The notes: generated by a model not told the origin, from the sequence alone. A stretch of 64,000 nucleotides of DNA from Thalassospira sp. HJ (GCF_000948415.1 NZ_JYII01000012.1:372001-436000); one strand, 5' to 3'; numbered from the stretch's first letter, positions 1 through 8,755 are shown. Numbers and translations are program-made.

Positions 1-267
1 CCCGGTCGATGACAGGATTTCGGTGCCGCCGCCCTGAACTGCTCGCAAGTACCCACGGGTCTTGAGCTTTTGCAGGGCTGCACGCACCGACACGCGGCTA
101 ACCGACATGCTTTCGGCAAGTTGGCGTTCACCGGGCAGGCGGTCTCCGGGCAGGAAAATGCCGTCTGAAATCTTTTCAAGGATCTGATCGGCAACCTGAT
201 CGGCAATCCTTTTCGGACGCTTGGTTTCCGGGTCGTCTTGTGCCTGAACCGGCTTGGCAGACGGCAT
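1..267 (-). CDS. GntR-family transcriptional regulator, 5' part only (N-terminal 89 codons)
   Basis: The gene starts at an ATG (265-267, minus strand) and runs off the left edge of the window, so only the first 89 residues are visible. They contain a winged helix of the GntR/FadR type: a QVADQILEKISDG helix, the LPGERQLAESMSVSRVSVRAAL recognition segment (read across about residues 43-64) and the wing around RGYLRAVQGGGTEIL. In this family the missing C-terminal half is an FCD or UTRA effector domain, which decides the ligand. The gene diverges from the N-formylglutamate amidohydrolase at 555, so it may regulate that pair, but no operator was identified. Family assignment is firm; ligand and target are unknown. 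Confidence 0.8.
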   Translation of the reverse strand, partial: MPSAKPVQAQDDPETKRPKRIADQVADQILEKISDGIFLPGDRLPGERQLAESMSVSRVSVRAALQKLKTRGYLRAVQGGGTEILSSTG

Positions 268-554
268 GTTGGGTTGTCTCCAATCGTGTTTTTCTGTGCC
301 AGAGCAATGATGTTAGTCGTCCTGCCCCTAAATGGTCATACCATTTTACGGGATGTTTGGGCGCTACGCAAAGTGTCGATATGCATCATGCCTGCTTATT
401 GCAGCGCAATCTTGTCTCGGCCGCGATAAATTGATAGTTCAACAGATGCCGGATGGCGCATGCGCAGCCCGTCCATAAGCGCGCTGCTGCCCCGGTTGAC
501 CTGCCAATATCGATACCCAATACCCAAAGACCACCGAATTTCAGGAGAACACGC

Positions 555-1355
555 GTGCCGAACCAAGCCGGGACCCTTTTGGGCCATGATGATCCCGCCC
601 CGTTTGAAGTCTTGAATGAAAACGGCAAGGGCCATGCGCTTTTTGTCTGCGATCATGCGTCCCGCGAAATCCCCAAAAGCCTGGGCACGCTCGGCCTGCC
701 CGAGGAAGAGCGCAAACGCCATATCGGCTGGGATATCGGCGCGCGCAAGGTGACTGAAATTCTCGTTGAACGTTTTGATTGCCCGGCGGTTCTAGGCGGG
801 TTTTCGCGTCTTGTGATTGACTGCAACCGGCAGCTTTGGGACCCGACCGGAATGCCCGAAATTGCCGATCAGACCGTGGTGCCGGGCAACAAAAACGTCT
901 CGCCCAGCGAACATATGCGGCGCATCCGCGAGATTTTCCTGCCCTATCACTGGGCGATCGAAGAAAAGATTGCCACATTCCACGCTCATAAAATTGCCCC
1001 GGCCCTGATTGCCATTCACAGCTTTACACCCGTATTCCAGGGCTTTGAACGCCCATGGGAAATCGGTGTGCTCTGGGATCAGGATGATCGCATTCCGGTG
1101 CCGCTGCTTGAAACCCTGCGTGCGCAGAACCCGGATCTGACCATTGGTGATAACGAACCCTATTCCGGACGCCATCTGGCTGATTACACCATCGATCATC
1201 ACGGCGAGGCGGCTGGTCTTCCGTGTGTGTCGATTGAAATTCGTCAGGATCTGATTGATACTGACGCAGGATGTGAAAAATGGGCGAAGATCCTTGGGGA
1301 TGCCTTCGTCGACATCCTTGCGGATCCGAACCTATACAAGATCAGGAGAGACTGA
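555..1355 (+). CDS. N-formylglutamate amidohydrolase family protein
   Basis: 266 residues. The start is taken as GTG 555 because AGGAG (543-547) lies seven bases upstream; an ATG at 453 in the same frame has no such site and would add a 34-residue tail unlike the family. Family members hydrolyse N-formyl-L-glutamate (last step of one histidine-degradation route) or related N-formyl amino acids. Recognisable stretches are FVCDHASREIPKSLG near the N-terminus, WDIGARKVTEIL, SRLVIDCNR and IAIHSFTPVFQG, the last carrying a likely metal-ligand histidine. No hut genes are nearby, so the true substrate is unclear. The stop codon is followed after one base by the next gene's TTG start, so the two are almost certainly cotranscribed. 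Confidence 0.85.
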   Translation: MPNQAGTLLGHDDPAPFEVLNENGKGHALFVCDHASREIPKSLGTLGLPEEERKRHIGWDIGARKVTEILVERFDCPAVLGGFSRLVIDCNRQLWDPTGMPEIADQTVVPGNKNVSPSEHMRRIREIFLPYHWAIEEKIATFHAHKIAPALIAIHSFTPVFQGFERPWEIGVLWDQDDRIPVPLLETLRAQNPDLTIGDNEPYSGRHLADYTIDHHGEAAGLPCVSIEIRQDLIDTDAGCEKWAKILGDAFVDILADPNLYKIRRD

Positions 1356-1356
1356 T

Positions 1357-2526
1357 TTGGCAGGGGCCAACGCACGCGAACCGGGATTTTCCATCGGCAT
1401 TGAAGAAGAATTCTGGCTCGTGGATCGCGAAACCCGCGATCTTGCCAAAGACCCGCCTGCCGAATTCCTGAAAGACGCCAAGGCCAAGCTTGGTGATCAG
1501 GTCTCAAGCGAATTCATGCGCTGTCAGGTCGAAACGGGCAGCAAGGTTTGCAACAGTGCGCTTGAAGCGCGCGAGCAGCTGATTGAAATGCGCAGCACCC
1601 TTTCCAAGGTGGCGGCGAAATACGATATGGCGCTGCTCGCGGCCTCGACCCATCCCTTTGCCCAGTGGGACGACCAGAAACATACCGACGGTGAGCGCTA
1701 CAACACCATCGCGCGCGATTTGCGCACGGTGGTGGATCGTTTGCTGATTTGCGGCATGCATGTTCATATCGGGATCGAGGATGATGATCTGCGCATCGAA
1801 TTGATGGCGCAGGCCAGTTACTTCCTGCCGCATCTTCTGGCCCTGACCACCAGCTCGCCGTTCTGGCGGGGCAGGGAGACCGGGCTTCAGACTTTCCGGT
1901 TGTCTGTGTTTGACAACCTGCCGCGTACCGGCCTGCCTGAAGTGTTTGGTTCCTGGGCGGAGTATCGCCGCCATGTCGATATGCTGATCAATGCCGGCGT
2001 GATCGAGGATGGCACCAAGCTTTGGTGGGATTTGCGCCCCTCTGATCGTTGGCCGACGCTTGAAATGCGGATTGCTGATGTTTGTACCGATCTTGAAGAT
2101 GCAGTTTGCGTTGCGTCGATCACTAGATGCCTGATGCGCATGCTCTATCGTCTGCGGCGCAATAATCAGCGCTGGCGGATTTATGCCAACATGCTGGTGC
2201 GCGAAAACCGCTGGCGGGCGTGCCGTTATGGCAGCGATCCGGGCGAGAAGGCCGGGCTGATTGACTTTGGTCGCGGCGAAATCGTGCCCTATGCCGATCT
2301 GCTCGAAGAAATCCTCGAACTCATCCGGCCTGATGCCGAATTCTTTGGCTGTGTTGATGAAGTCGAACATGCGCGCACCATCATTAAACGCGGCACCAGT
2401 TCCCGTCGGCAGCGCGAAATCTATGACGGCGCAATCGAACTTGGTGCCTCGCCAAAGGATGCGCTGGTTGCCGTGGCTGATGTGCTGATTGAACGCACCG
2501 ACCCGCACGCAAGATCGGACACCTAA
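1357..2526 (+). CDS. Carboxylate-amine ligase of the YbdK / glutamate-cysteine ligase type 2 family
   Basis: 389 residues from TTG 1357, chosen because AGGAG (1344-1348) sits eight bases upstream and the preceding stop codon ends at 1355; the longer in-frame ATG at 1255 lies inside the upstream gene. The GCS2 fold is shown by SIGIEEEFWLVD at the N-terminus (acidic metal/ATP ligands), the CGMHVHIGI motif near residue 133, WWDLRPSDRWPTLEMRIADVCT in the middle and RWRACRYG towards the end. Such proteins ligate glutamate to an amine or have weak glutamate-cysteine ligase activity; the physiological substrate is seldom known. Coupling with an N-formylglutamate hydrolase suggests a shared glutamate-derivative pathway (inference). 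Confidence 0.85.
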   Translation: MAGANAREPGFSIGIEEEFWLVDRETRDLAKDPPAEFLKDAKAKLGDQVSSEFMRCQVETGSKVCNSALEAREQLIEMRSTLSKVAAKYDMALLAASTHPFAQWDDQKHTDGERYNTIARDLRTVVDRLLICGMHVHIGIEDDDLRIELMAQASYFLPHLLALTTSSPFWRGRETGLQTFRLSVFDNLPRTGLPEVFGSWAEYRRHVDMLINAGVIEDGTKLWWDLRPSDRWPTLEMRIADVCTDLEDAVCVASITRCLMRMLYRLRRNNQRWRIYANMLVRENRWRACRYGSDPGEKAGLIDFGRGEIVPYADLLEEILELIRPDAEFFGCVDEVEHARTIIKRGTSSRRQREIYDGAIELGASPKDALVAVADVLIERTDPHARSDT

Positions 2527-2639
2527 CGGGCTTGTCAGCGAGGGATGCATTGAGTATCGTCGCGCCGAAACGGGTTTGGGCCCTTTGAAATTCCGCGCAC
2601 CGGATATCCGCTGTGCAATCCATCATCGGAGAAGAATTG

Positions 2640-2885
2640 ATGACCGAAGTCGGTGGTATCGCAGCCGATCAGCTTGCGAGTTATGTCGAGCGTATCGAAC
2701 GCCTTGAAGAAGAAAAAGCCAACCTGATGGCTGATATCAAGGAAGTCTACGGCGAAGCCAAGGCGCTTGGCTATGACGTGAAAATCCTGCGCCAGATCAT
2801 CCGTCTGCGCAAAATGGAAGACCACGAGCGCACCGAACAGGAAGAAATCCTGGAAGTCTACAAGCGTGCGCTGGGTATGAGCTGA
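2640..2885 (+). CDS. gapR: GapR-family nucleoid protein (DUF2312)
   Basis: 81 residues from ATG 2640, preceded by GGAGAAG at 2628-2634. The protein is almost entirely helical: a coiled-coil N-terminal part (QLASYVERIERLEEEKANLMADI) and the family signature EAKALGYDVKILRQIIRLRKM. In Caulobacter, GapR is an essential chromosome-structuring protein that clamps overtwisted AT-rich DNA ahead of replication and transcription. Length and motif order match this small, almost exclusively alphaproteobacterial family. A Rho-independent terminator follows at 2919, so it is the last gene of its unit. Confidence 0.88.
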   Translation: MTEVGGIAADQLASYVERIERLEEEKANLMADIKEVYGEAKALGYDVKILRQIIRLRKMEDHERTEQEEILEVYKRALGMS

Positions 2886-2918
2886 CAGCACCCTGTCAGC
2901 AGACCGGACGTGAATACC

Positions 2919-2950
2919 AAAAGCCCGCTTTGATGCGGGCTTTTGCTTTT
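2919..2950 (+). terminator. Rho-independent terminator after gapR
   Basis: Ten-base stem AAAAGCCCGC (2919-2928), loop TTTGAT, GCGGGCTTTT (2935-2944), followed by more T residues up to 2950. It lies 34 bases after the gapR stop codon. Confidence 0.85.
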
Positions 2951-2963
2951 GTAAGCTTGGCCC

Positions 2964-3467
2964 ATGACAAACGCATCCCGCCCCGAAATCACAACTGAAG
3001 TCACCGAAGGTGTCTGACGGCTTTTATATCATCATCAGATGGCCTGCCTGACGGAACTTCGTCTGGGCAATGGCCGCAGGCTTGATTTGCTGGCCCTTGG
3101 GCCAAAAGGCGAGCTCTGGGCGGTAGAAGTCAAATCATCGGTCGAGGACTTCCGGGTTGATCAGAAATGGCAAAGCTATCTGGATTACTGTGAGCGGTTC
3201 TTCTTTGCCGTGCCGATGCACTTCCCCAAGGACCTGATCCCCGAGGATGTCGGGCTGATCGTGGCCGACCGGTTTGAGGCCGCCATCATCCGTCCAAGTC
3301 CCGAAATTAAGCTTTCCGCAGCGCGTCGAAAGAAGCTTCTGATCTCCTTCGGGCAGACCGCAGCAGGGCGTTTGAGCAAGTTTTATTCAAAGGAAAACGT
3401 ATTAGGTTTGTCGCTCAAACGGATAGCATCTTCTCATTCTTACAGATCAAATCCGATCATTAAGTAA
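2964..3467 (+). pseudogene. mmcB: mmcB-like DNA repair gene interrupted by an in-frame TGA
   Basis: Reading from ATG 2964 gives a start typical of MmcB (TNASRPEITTEVTEGV), then a TGA at 3015-3017, and then the same frame continues as RLLYHHQMACLTELRLGNGRRLDLLALGPKGELWAVEVKSS and onwards to the stop codon at 3465-3467. The body carries the family's nuclease-like core (NGRRxDLLALGPKGE, EVKSSVEDF, DQKW) and the LIVADRF segment. As I recall the family, the position held by TGA is normally a cysteine in a GVCR motif, so TGC or TGT to TGA by one base is the simplest reading. Translation could restart at ATG 3039, giving 142 residues without the N-terminus. MmcB is linked to mutagenesis/DNA repair in Caulobacter. 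A sequencing error is possible. Confidence 0.7.
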
Positions 3468-3546
3468 TTGATTTTATATGTGTGTTTCCAAATGCAACTT
3501 TATCTATTCTGTTGCATAGCATCAAAACGTATAGGTGTATATGCGA

Positions 3547-3629
3547 CGAAACGCACTGGCCCATCGGTTGTATTTGTGCGATGCAATATAAACATTACGA
3601 GAACGCTTGGGCCAGTAAGAGCGGTTTCG
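3547..3629 (+). repeat. Long imperfect inverted repeat upstream of the first patatin-fold gene
   Basis: ACTGGCCCA at 3555-3563 pairs perfectly with TGGGCCAGT at 3608-3616, and outside it CGAAAC (3547-3552) pairs with GTTTCG (3624-3629). The arms enclose about 44 bases. There is no T-run after it, so it does not look like a terminator. It lies in the AT-richer 240-base gap between the mmcB remnant and the gene at 3705, and could be a leader structure or a protein-binding site. Nothing else was recognised in this gap. Confidence 0.5.
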
Positions 3630-3704
3630 ATCATGAGTTTGATCTTCTTTCCGACTGGCCTGTGGTGGGCGTAATGCCCGGTTCCTTAGACGGGGGACGA
3701 CGAC

Positions 3705-4847
3705 ATGACGGAAAAGAAGCGTGCGATTGCGTTGGCTGGTGGTGGACCGGCCGTTGGTTTGAGTCTCGGTGCCTTGAAAAGGTTACACGAAGAACCCGAT
3801 CTCAAATTTGATGTCTGGTCGACAGCTTGTATCGGTGCCTGGCTTGCCGTTGCCTGGAACCAGTCCGATCCCGGACATGAATACGAACAGACTGTCGAAT
3901 TCTTCAAACGCATCTGCCGGCCCGAAAAGGTCTATGACCGTTTCCCGATTGCCGCAGCCTTTGCCCCGGATTTCTTTTCCCAAACCAGCAATACGATCGC
4001 CTATATGCTCGATCCCAGAAGCTATCAGGGGCTGATCGTGCCGGAAGCCATCATGGAAGCGGCATCCTATGTGCAGGAATTCCTCGCCAAGCCGCAATAC
4101 TGGACGCCGGGCAATATCAATTCCCTGATCCTCAACGGTTTCATGGCGGCGAACCCGCTGTCGCGTTTCATGATGGGGGCGATGTACCAGTCGCGGAACC
4201 GGGGACTGTCGCGCATTTACTATCCCGACAGTGCGTTTCTCGATCTGCTGGATTTTGACCGGCTTTATGAGGACGGCAAACCGGCCATCCTGCACAATGC
4301 CTACAACCTGACGCGTCAACGGTTGGAACTGTTTACCAACAAGCCGCTTTCCTATGGCTTGCCGGGGATGAATGCCCAGACGCTGTGTGCGTGTTCGGCG
4401 CTTCCCTATATCGAGGAACCGGTGGTGATTGGTGCCGATACCTACTGCGAAGGGGCCACGGTCGATACCGTCAATTTCTATGATCTGCTGCGTTTGAACC
4501 CCGACCTTGATGAGGTTTGGGTCAGTCGCATCCTTGACGTCAAGCAGATCCGACAGCCCGAAAACCTTTATGACGCGCTCAATAACCTCGTGATGCTGTT
4601 TGCGGCAACCACCAGCGAAGATGACGTCAAGCTTTTCAAATACAAGGTCGCCGAAAGTGGCCGCGATATCCGGGTCATCGAAATCCCGGTCGAAGCCAAT
4701 ATCAGCTACGACTGGACGTGGGAAAACCTCGATCGCAGCATTGAGGACGGCTATCGCGCGACCAACGGTGTTCTCTCTGCATATCGAAATACGACCGGTG
4801 ACGTAACCGTTGCCAAACTTCAGGCGGCCAGTAACGACGCCGCCTGA
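3705..4847 (+). CDS. Patatin-fold protein with a Cys/Glu replacement of the Ser-Asp dyad (paralog 1)
   Basis: 380 residues from ATG 3705; GACGGGGGACG just upstream supplies a ribosome site. The N-terminal RAIALAGGGPAVGLSLG (residues 6-22) is the glycine-rich oxyanion-hole loop of patatin-like phospholipases. The nucleophile elbow, normally GxSxG, reads TACIG, so Cys42 takes the serine position. The later DG(G/A) motif that holds the catalytic aspartate reads CEGATVDTVNF with Glu249. Both changes recur in the paralog at 7535. Ordinary patatins are lipid acyl hydrolases; whether this branch is catalytic is unknown. No signal peptide or membrane segment was seen, so it should be cytosolic or peripheral. 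It is followed by a chemoreceptor gene. Confidence 0.75.
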   Translation: MTEKKRAIALAGGGPAVGLSLGALKRLHEEPDLKFDVWSTACIGAWLAVAWNQSDPGHEYEQTVEFFKRICRPEKVYDRFPIAAAFAPDFFSQTSNTIAYMLDPRSYQGLIVPEAIMEAASYVQEFLAKPQYWTPGNINSLILNGFMAANPLSRFMMGAMYQSRNRGLSRIYYPDSAFLDLLDFDRLYEDGKPAILHNAYNLTRQRLELFTNKPLSYGLPGMNAQTLCACSALPYIEEPVVIGADTYCEGATVDTVNFYDLLRLNPDLDEVWVSRILDVKQIRQPENLYDALNNLVMLFAATTSEDDVKLFKYKVAESGRDIRVIEIPVEANISYDWTWENLDRSIEDGYRATNGVLSAYRNTTGDVTVAKLQAASNDAA

Positions 4848-4883
4848 TGCCACCTGTGAACGTCAATTTTGGATAGCCAAAGA

Positions 4884-6584
4884 ATGAATACTTTTGCGAA
4901 TCTGAATATCGGTACCAAACTTTCGATTTTACCTGTCATTGCTGTTGTGGCGATCATTGCGGTCAGCCTGATTGGCGGGCGGGCGATCATGTCGCTTTCT
5001 GATGGTCTGGAGTTCGCCGTCAGCGAAGCCTATCCCAAGGTCAAGGATATCAGCACGATTGACCGCAATGTCACCAAGGTGCACCAGACCGTTTATCGCC
5101 TGCTGTCATGGTCGGCAGCTGGCGTCGATGAAGACCGGATGAACAGCGTTTCCCAGGAACTTGATACCCAGATCGAAGAAGCCCGGCAGTCCTTTGTGAT
5201 CTTGCTTGAAAACGAAAACCTGCCGGATTCTGAACGCCATATGTCGGTCGAGGCCCAGGAACGCTATGACAGTTATCTGGGCAAGGTCAATCAGGTCATC
5301 GGGATGCTTGATATCGACTATACCGGGGCGCTCAGCTTTTCGTGGTCCGCACAGTCCGACTATGAAGCGCTGATGGACATCCTTTCCAAACTGCGTGCAA
5401 CAGCAGAGCTTCGGATGGATAGCGCAAGTGGTGCTGCGATTGCGGTTGGTAGTTCTGCACAGGACCAAACAATCATTGCCGCTGTTGCGGCCTCGGTCGC
5501 CATGGCGATCATCAGCTTTGTCATCGCAAGCTTCATCGGTGCGCCGGTCAAGAAGCTGACCCGTGTGATGCGCGACATTTCTGAGGGCAAAACCGATATT
5601 GCTGTTCCCTTCACCGGTCGCAAGGATGAAATGGGCAAAATGGCTGATGCGGTCGAAGTGTTCCGCCAGAATGCCGAAAGTCTTGAGGCCGCCGAAGAAC
5701 AACGCAAGCAGGACGAAGCCCGAGCAGAAGAGGAAAAGCGTCGCATCATGCAGGAGCTTGCCCATGATATCGAAACCTCGGTACAGGGCACGGCAACGGC
5801 AGTCAGTGCGGCGATTGAACAGATTGGCGCATCCGCATCGGCCCTTCTGGGTAATGCGGAACGAACCGATCAGCAAAGCGAAAGTGCTTTTGATGCATCG
5901 GGCAAATCCAGCCACAACATGGGTGAGATTTCCCAGGCGGCCTCTGGCCTTGCTTCGGCGATTGCCCATATCAGCGAGGAAATCCAGAAAAGCAGCCGTC
6001 AGGCACAAGAGGCCAGTGAGCAGGCCCGCGATGCGGATGAGAAAATCCGCCGCCTCGAGGAGGCCAGCATCCGGATCGAGGATGTGGCAGCGCTGATTGG
6101 CAATATTGCTGAACAAACCAACCTTCTGGCCCTGAACGCCACGATTGAATCAGCCCGTGCCGGTGAAGCCGGCAAAGGATTTGCCGTGGTCGCCAACGAG
6201 GTCAAAAACCTTGCAAGTCAGACGGCAAAATCAACCGAAGAAATTGCGTCGGAAATTGCCAATGTTCGGGCTGAAACCGGGCAGGCAGTCGAGGCGATCC
6301 GAACGATTGTCGAAAGCGTGCAGGGCATCAACGAAATCCTGAAATTGACGGCAGAGTCTGTCATGGAGCAAGGCACTGCCACCGGACAGATCAGCACCAG
6401 CATCAAGGAGGCGGCCGGCTACGCCGAGACCGTTTCTGGTGGTATCGGCGATGTCCGCGATATTGCCCGCGCGACCCGTGATTCCGCGGGAAGTGTCGGC
6501 GAAGCAACCACTGAGCTCAGCCGGGAAATGGCGGGCTTAAGCAGTTCAGTTGACGGTCTTGTTGCGCGGCTACGTGCCGTCTGA
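4884..6584 (+). CDS. Methyl-accepting chemotaxis protein
   Basis: 566 residues from ATG 4884; a TTG at 4869 in frame is an alternative, and neither has a strong ribosome site. Layout: TM1 ([20 protein letters not shown]), a periplasmic four-helix-type ligand domain of about 150 residues ([19 protein letters not shown] onwards), TM2 ([20 protein letters not shown]), HAMP ([17 protein letters not shown]), then a long coiled coil with the receptor hairpin tip [40 protein letters not shown]. It would sense a small molecule and control CheA. The C-terminus lacks an evident CheR-tethering pentapeptide. A Cache-type secreted protein follows 75 bases later and may belong to the same signalling unit (inference). 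Confidence 0.9.
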   Translation: MNTFANLNIGTKLSILPVIAVVAIIAVSLIGGRAIMSLSDGLEFAVSEAYPKVKDISTIDRNVTKVHQTVYRLLSWSAAGVDEDRMNSVSQELDTQIEEARQSFVILLENENLPDSERHMSVEAQERYDSYLGKVNQVIGMLDIDYTGALSFSWSAQSDYEALMDILSKLRATAELRMDSASGAAIAVGSSAQDQTIIAAVAASVAMAIISFVIASFIGAPVKKLTRVMRDISEGKTDIAVPFTGRKDEMGKMADAVEVFRQNAESLEAAEEQRKQDEARAEEEKRRIMQELAHDIETSVQGTATAVSAAIEQIGASASALLGNAERTDQQSESAFDASGKSSHNMGEISQAASGLASAIAHISEEIQKSSRQAQEASEQARDADEKIRRLEEASIRIEDVAALIGNIAEQTNLLALNATIESARAGEAGKGFAVVANEVKNLASQTAKSTEEIASEIANVRAETGQAVEAIRTIVESVQGINEILKLTAESVMEQGTATGQISTSIKEAAGYAETVSGGIGDVRDIARATRDSAGSVGEATTELSREMAGLSSSVDGLVARLRAV

Positions 6585-6659
6585 CGGATCAGCGTTTCTT
6601 ATCTCTCTTAGCAATCACCACTCACTAAACTCATCTATGACCAACAAGGGGAATTCAGG

Positions 6660-7130
6660 ATGAATATGGTTTTGCGTTCTATCGGTGCAGCTTTTGTGTC
6701 GTTCTTGATGATTATGACTGTGTCCTCGGCGATGGCACAGGACAAGGAAGCAACCGCCAAGGATCTGGTGGATAAGGCAATCACACTCTATGACGAGGTC
6801 GGACAGGAAAAGTCATTTGCCGTTTTCAATGACAAGGACGGTGAGTACGTGTTTGACGAATTTTACGTGATTGTCGCCGATGGCGAGAAGGGGACGTTCC
6901 TGACCCATGCGATCAATCCGAAACTGGTGAACAACCCGGGCCTTTGGGATCTTCAGGATGTGAATAGCAAATTCATCATTCGGGACATGGTTGAAACGGG
7001 TAAAGCTTCGCCTGACGGTGGCTGGTCGGACTATACCTGGACCCACCCGCAGACCAAAAAACTTGCCGAAAAGAAAACGTGGGTGAAGGCCCATGATGGC
7101 AAGATTTTCATGGTCGGCTATTACGAATAA
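6660..7130 (+). CDS. Secreted single Cache-type sensory-domain protein
   Basis: 156 residues from ATG 6660, with AAGGGG about ten bases upstream. A signal peptide is clear (hydrophobic AAFVSFLMIMTVSSAMA, cleavage likely after AMAQ). The mature part has the pattern of small Cache domains: an opening helix (ATAKDLVDKAITLYDEVG), then FNDKDGEYVFDEFYVIVAD, a FLTHAINPKLVNNPGLWDLQD loop, and the closing WTHPQTKKLAEKKTWVKAHDGKIFMVGYYE strand, which is very typical of sCache proteins. There is no membrane anchor or output domain, so it would be a soluble periplasmic ligand-binding protein. It lies between a chemoreceptor gene and a terminator. Confidence 0.75.
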   Translation: MNMVLRSIGAAFVSFLMIMTVSSAMAQDKEATAKDLVDKAITLYDEVGQEKSFAVFNDKDGEYVFDEFYVIVADGEKGTFLTHAINPKLVNNPGLWDLQDVNSKFIIRDMVETGKASPDGGWSDYTWTHPQTKKLAEKKTWVKAHDGKIFMVGYYE

Positions 7131-7150
7131 AAGTAATCGATTCGCCGTGC

Positions 7151-7174
7151 AAAAGCCGCCTTCGGGCGGCTTTT
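7151..7174 (+). terminator. Rho-independent terminator after the Cache-type gene
   Basis: AAAAGCCGCC (7151-7160), TTCG tetraloop, GGCGGCTTTT (7165-7174), 20 bases after the stop codon. Confidence 0.88.
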
Positions 7175-7534
7175 GTGATTATGAAATAAATTCCGGTATA
7201 TATGAAATAATTATTAATTGAATGTCGAAGTTGTGGAGGTATAAGTTTCCGATATTACTTGATAAATTTTCCCTCAAAAGTGAATGTTATTATACAGAAT
7301 CATATTTTTTCTATATTGATGTATATGTAATCGCAGTTTTCGTCACATCACTATTGAATAATTGGCTCAAATGTATCGCCTTAAAATCATTATAATGATC
7401 GTCGTATCTACAGGTCCGCAAAGACGGGCTGATATCTCCTGGGGGTAAGCGATGGTGCACGCGATGGCATCTGCGACGTTTGCACCATGTTGTTTGGGCC
7501 GAACCATTCGGTTTTCAACAAAGGAGATCGCGAC
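7175..7534. other. AT-rich intergenic region with a hairpin at its 3' end
   Basis: The stretch 7180-7400 is strikingly AT-rich against its surroundings and has no convincing reading frame; it presumably holds the promoter of the gene at 7535. Towards its end ATGGTGCA (7452-7459) pairs perfectly with TGCACCAT (7481-7488), and inside that CGC pairs with GCG and GAT (7463-7465) with ATC around a GGC loop. The structure ends about 30 bases before the ribosome site, so it would form in the 5' leader. No known riboswitch was recognised. Confidence 0.5.
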
Positions 7535-8713
7535 GTGGAGAAAATCAAACGAGCTATCTTTCTTTCTGGCGGTGGGCCTGCGGTAGGTTTGAGCATCGGT
7601 GTGCTCAAACGGTTGCAGCAGGAACCTGATATCAAGTTCGACATCTGGTCTTCTGCCTGTATCGGTGCCTGGCTTTCGGTTGCCTGGCATCAGGCAGATG
7701 AAGGCCAGGAACTTGAACAGAGCATCGCCTTCTTTCGCAAAATCTTTCGACCGGCAAGTGTTTACGAACGGTTTCCGATCGCGTCGGCATTTGCCCCGGA
7801 CTTCTTTTCTGATTTCGCCAACAAACTCAATTACTTCTTTAACCCCAACAGCTATCAGGGGCTGCTTGTGCCCGACGCCATCGGTCAGGCGGTCGAACAT
7901 GTGCAGCATTTCATGGGCAATCCGAAATACTGGACGCCCCACAATTTCAATGATGTTTTGCTAAACGGTTTTCTGGCGGCAAATCCGCTATCGCGTTTTC
8001 TGGTCGGATCAATGTACCAGACCCAGACCAAGGGGCTGGCGAAGATCTATTCACCAGACAGCATGTTTCTCGACCGGCTGAAATTTGATCGCCTCTATCA
8101 GCCTGACAAGCCGGCCATGTTCCACAATGCCTATAACCTGACGAAACAGCGGCTTGAGCTTTTTACCAACAAACCCGACCACTATGATTTGCCGCAAATG
8201 AATGCCCAGACGCTGTGCGCCTGTTCGGCCTTGCCCTTTATCGAGGAGCCGGTTGAAATCAATGGTGATACCTATTGCGAAGGGGCCACGGTCGATACCG
8301 TCAATTTCTTTGATTTCCTGCGCCTGCATCCGGATGTTGATGAAGTCTGGGTCAGTCGTATTCTTGATCTGAAACAGGTGCGTCAGCCCGAAAACCTTTA
8401 TGATGCGCTCAATAATCTGGTGATGCTGTTTGCGGCATCGGCCAGTGAGGATGCGGTCACGGCGTTCAAGCGTGAAGTTGCTGAAAGTGGCCGTAAAATC
8501 GATATCGTCGAAATCCCGGTTTCCCCACATATCAATTATGACTGGACGTGGGAAAACCTTGATCGCGGGATCGAGGACGGTTTGGAATCAACCGATCACA
8601 TGATTGCCGACTATCGCAAACGCAAGCGCCACGAAAAGTCGGTCCGTGATCTGCGCGAAGGAGCCGCCCGGTTTTTACCGGATTTTCGGCAACGCTCTCC
8701 ACGGTTTGTCTAA
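7535..8713 (+). CDS. Patatin-fold protein with a Cys/Glu replacement of the Ser-Asp dyad (paralog 2)
   Basis: 392 residues from GTG 7535, preferred over ATG 7487 because AAGGAG (7521-7526) lies eight bases before it and because VEKIKRAIFLSGGG then aligns with the start of the paralog at 3705. The two proteins are closely similar along most of their length and share the motifs SGGGPAVG, SACIG (Cys42 at the nucleophile position) and CEGATVDTVNF (Glu249 at the catalytic aspartate position), at identical residue numbers. The last 30 residues (RKRKRHEKSVRDLREGAARF) are basic and unlike the paralog. Conservation of the changed residues in both copies argues against simple decay. Function unknown. 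Confidence 0.75.
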   Translation: MEKIKRAIFLSGGGPAVGLSIGVLKRLQQEPDIKFDIWSSACIGAWLSVAWHQADEGQELEQSIAFFRKIFRPASVYERFPIASAFAPDFFSDFANKLNYFFNPNSYQGLLVPDAIGQAVEHVQHFMGNPKYWTPHNFNDVLLNGFLAANPLSRFLVGSMYQTQTKGLAKIYSPDSMFLDRLKFDRLYQPDKPAMFHNAYNLTKQRLELFTNKPDHYDLPQMNAQTLCACSALPFIEEPVEINGDTYCEGATVDTVNFFDFLRLHPDVDEVWVSRILDLKQVRQPENLYDALNNLVMLFAASASEDAVTAFKREVAESGRKIDIVEIPVSPHINYDWTWENLDRGIEDGLESTDHMIADYRKRKRHEKSVRDLREGAARFLPDFRQRSPRFV

Positions 8714-8718
8714 ACAGC

Positions 8719-8745
8719 AAAAGGGCCGCATCATGCGGCCCTTTT
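8719..8745. terminator. Bidirectional terminator between converging genes
   Basis: AAAAGGGCCGCA (8719-8730), loop TCA, TGCGGCCCTTTT (8734-8745). It has A- and T-flanks on both sides, so it can serve the patatin-fold gene from the left and the indolepyruvate oxidoreductase gene, whose stop codon is at 8756, from the right. Confidence 0.85.
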
Positions 8746-8755
8746 GAATGGTTGC

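Noticed and set aside
2964-3467. Selenocysteine at the in-frame TGA of mmcB
   Set aside because: No stem-loop resembling a bacterial SECIS directly follows the TGA, and MmcB is not a known selenoprotein family. A nonsense change or sequencing error is simpler.
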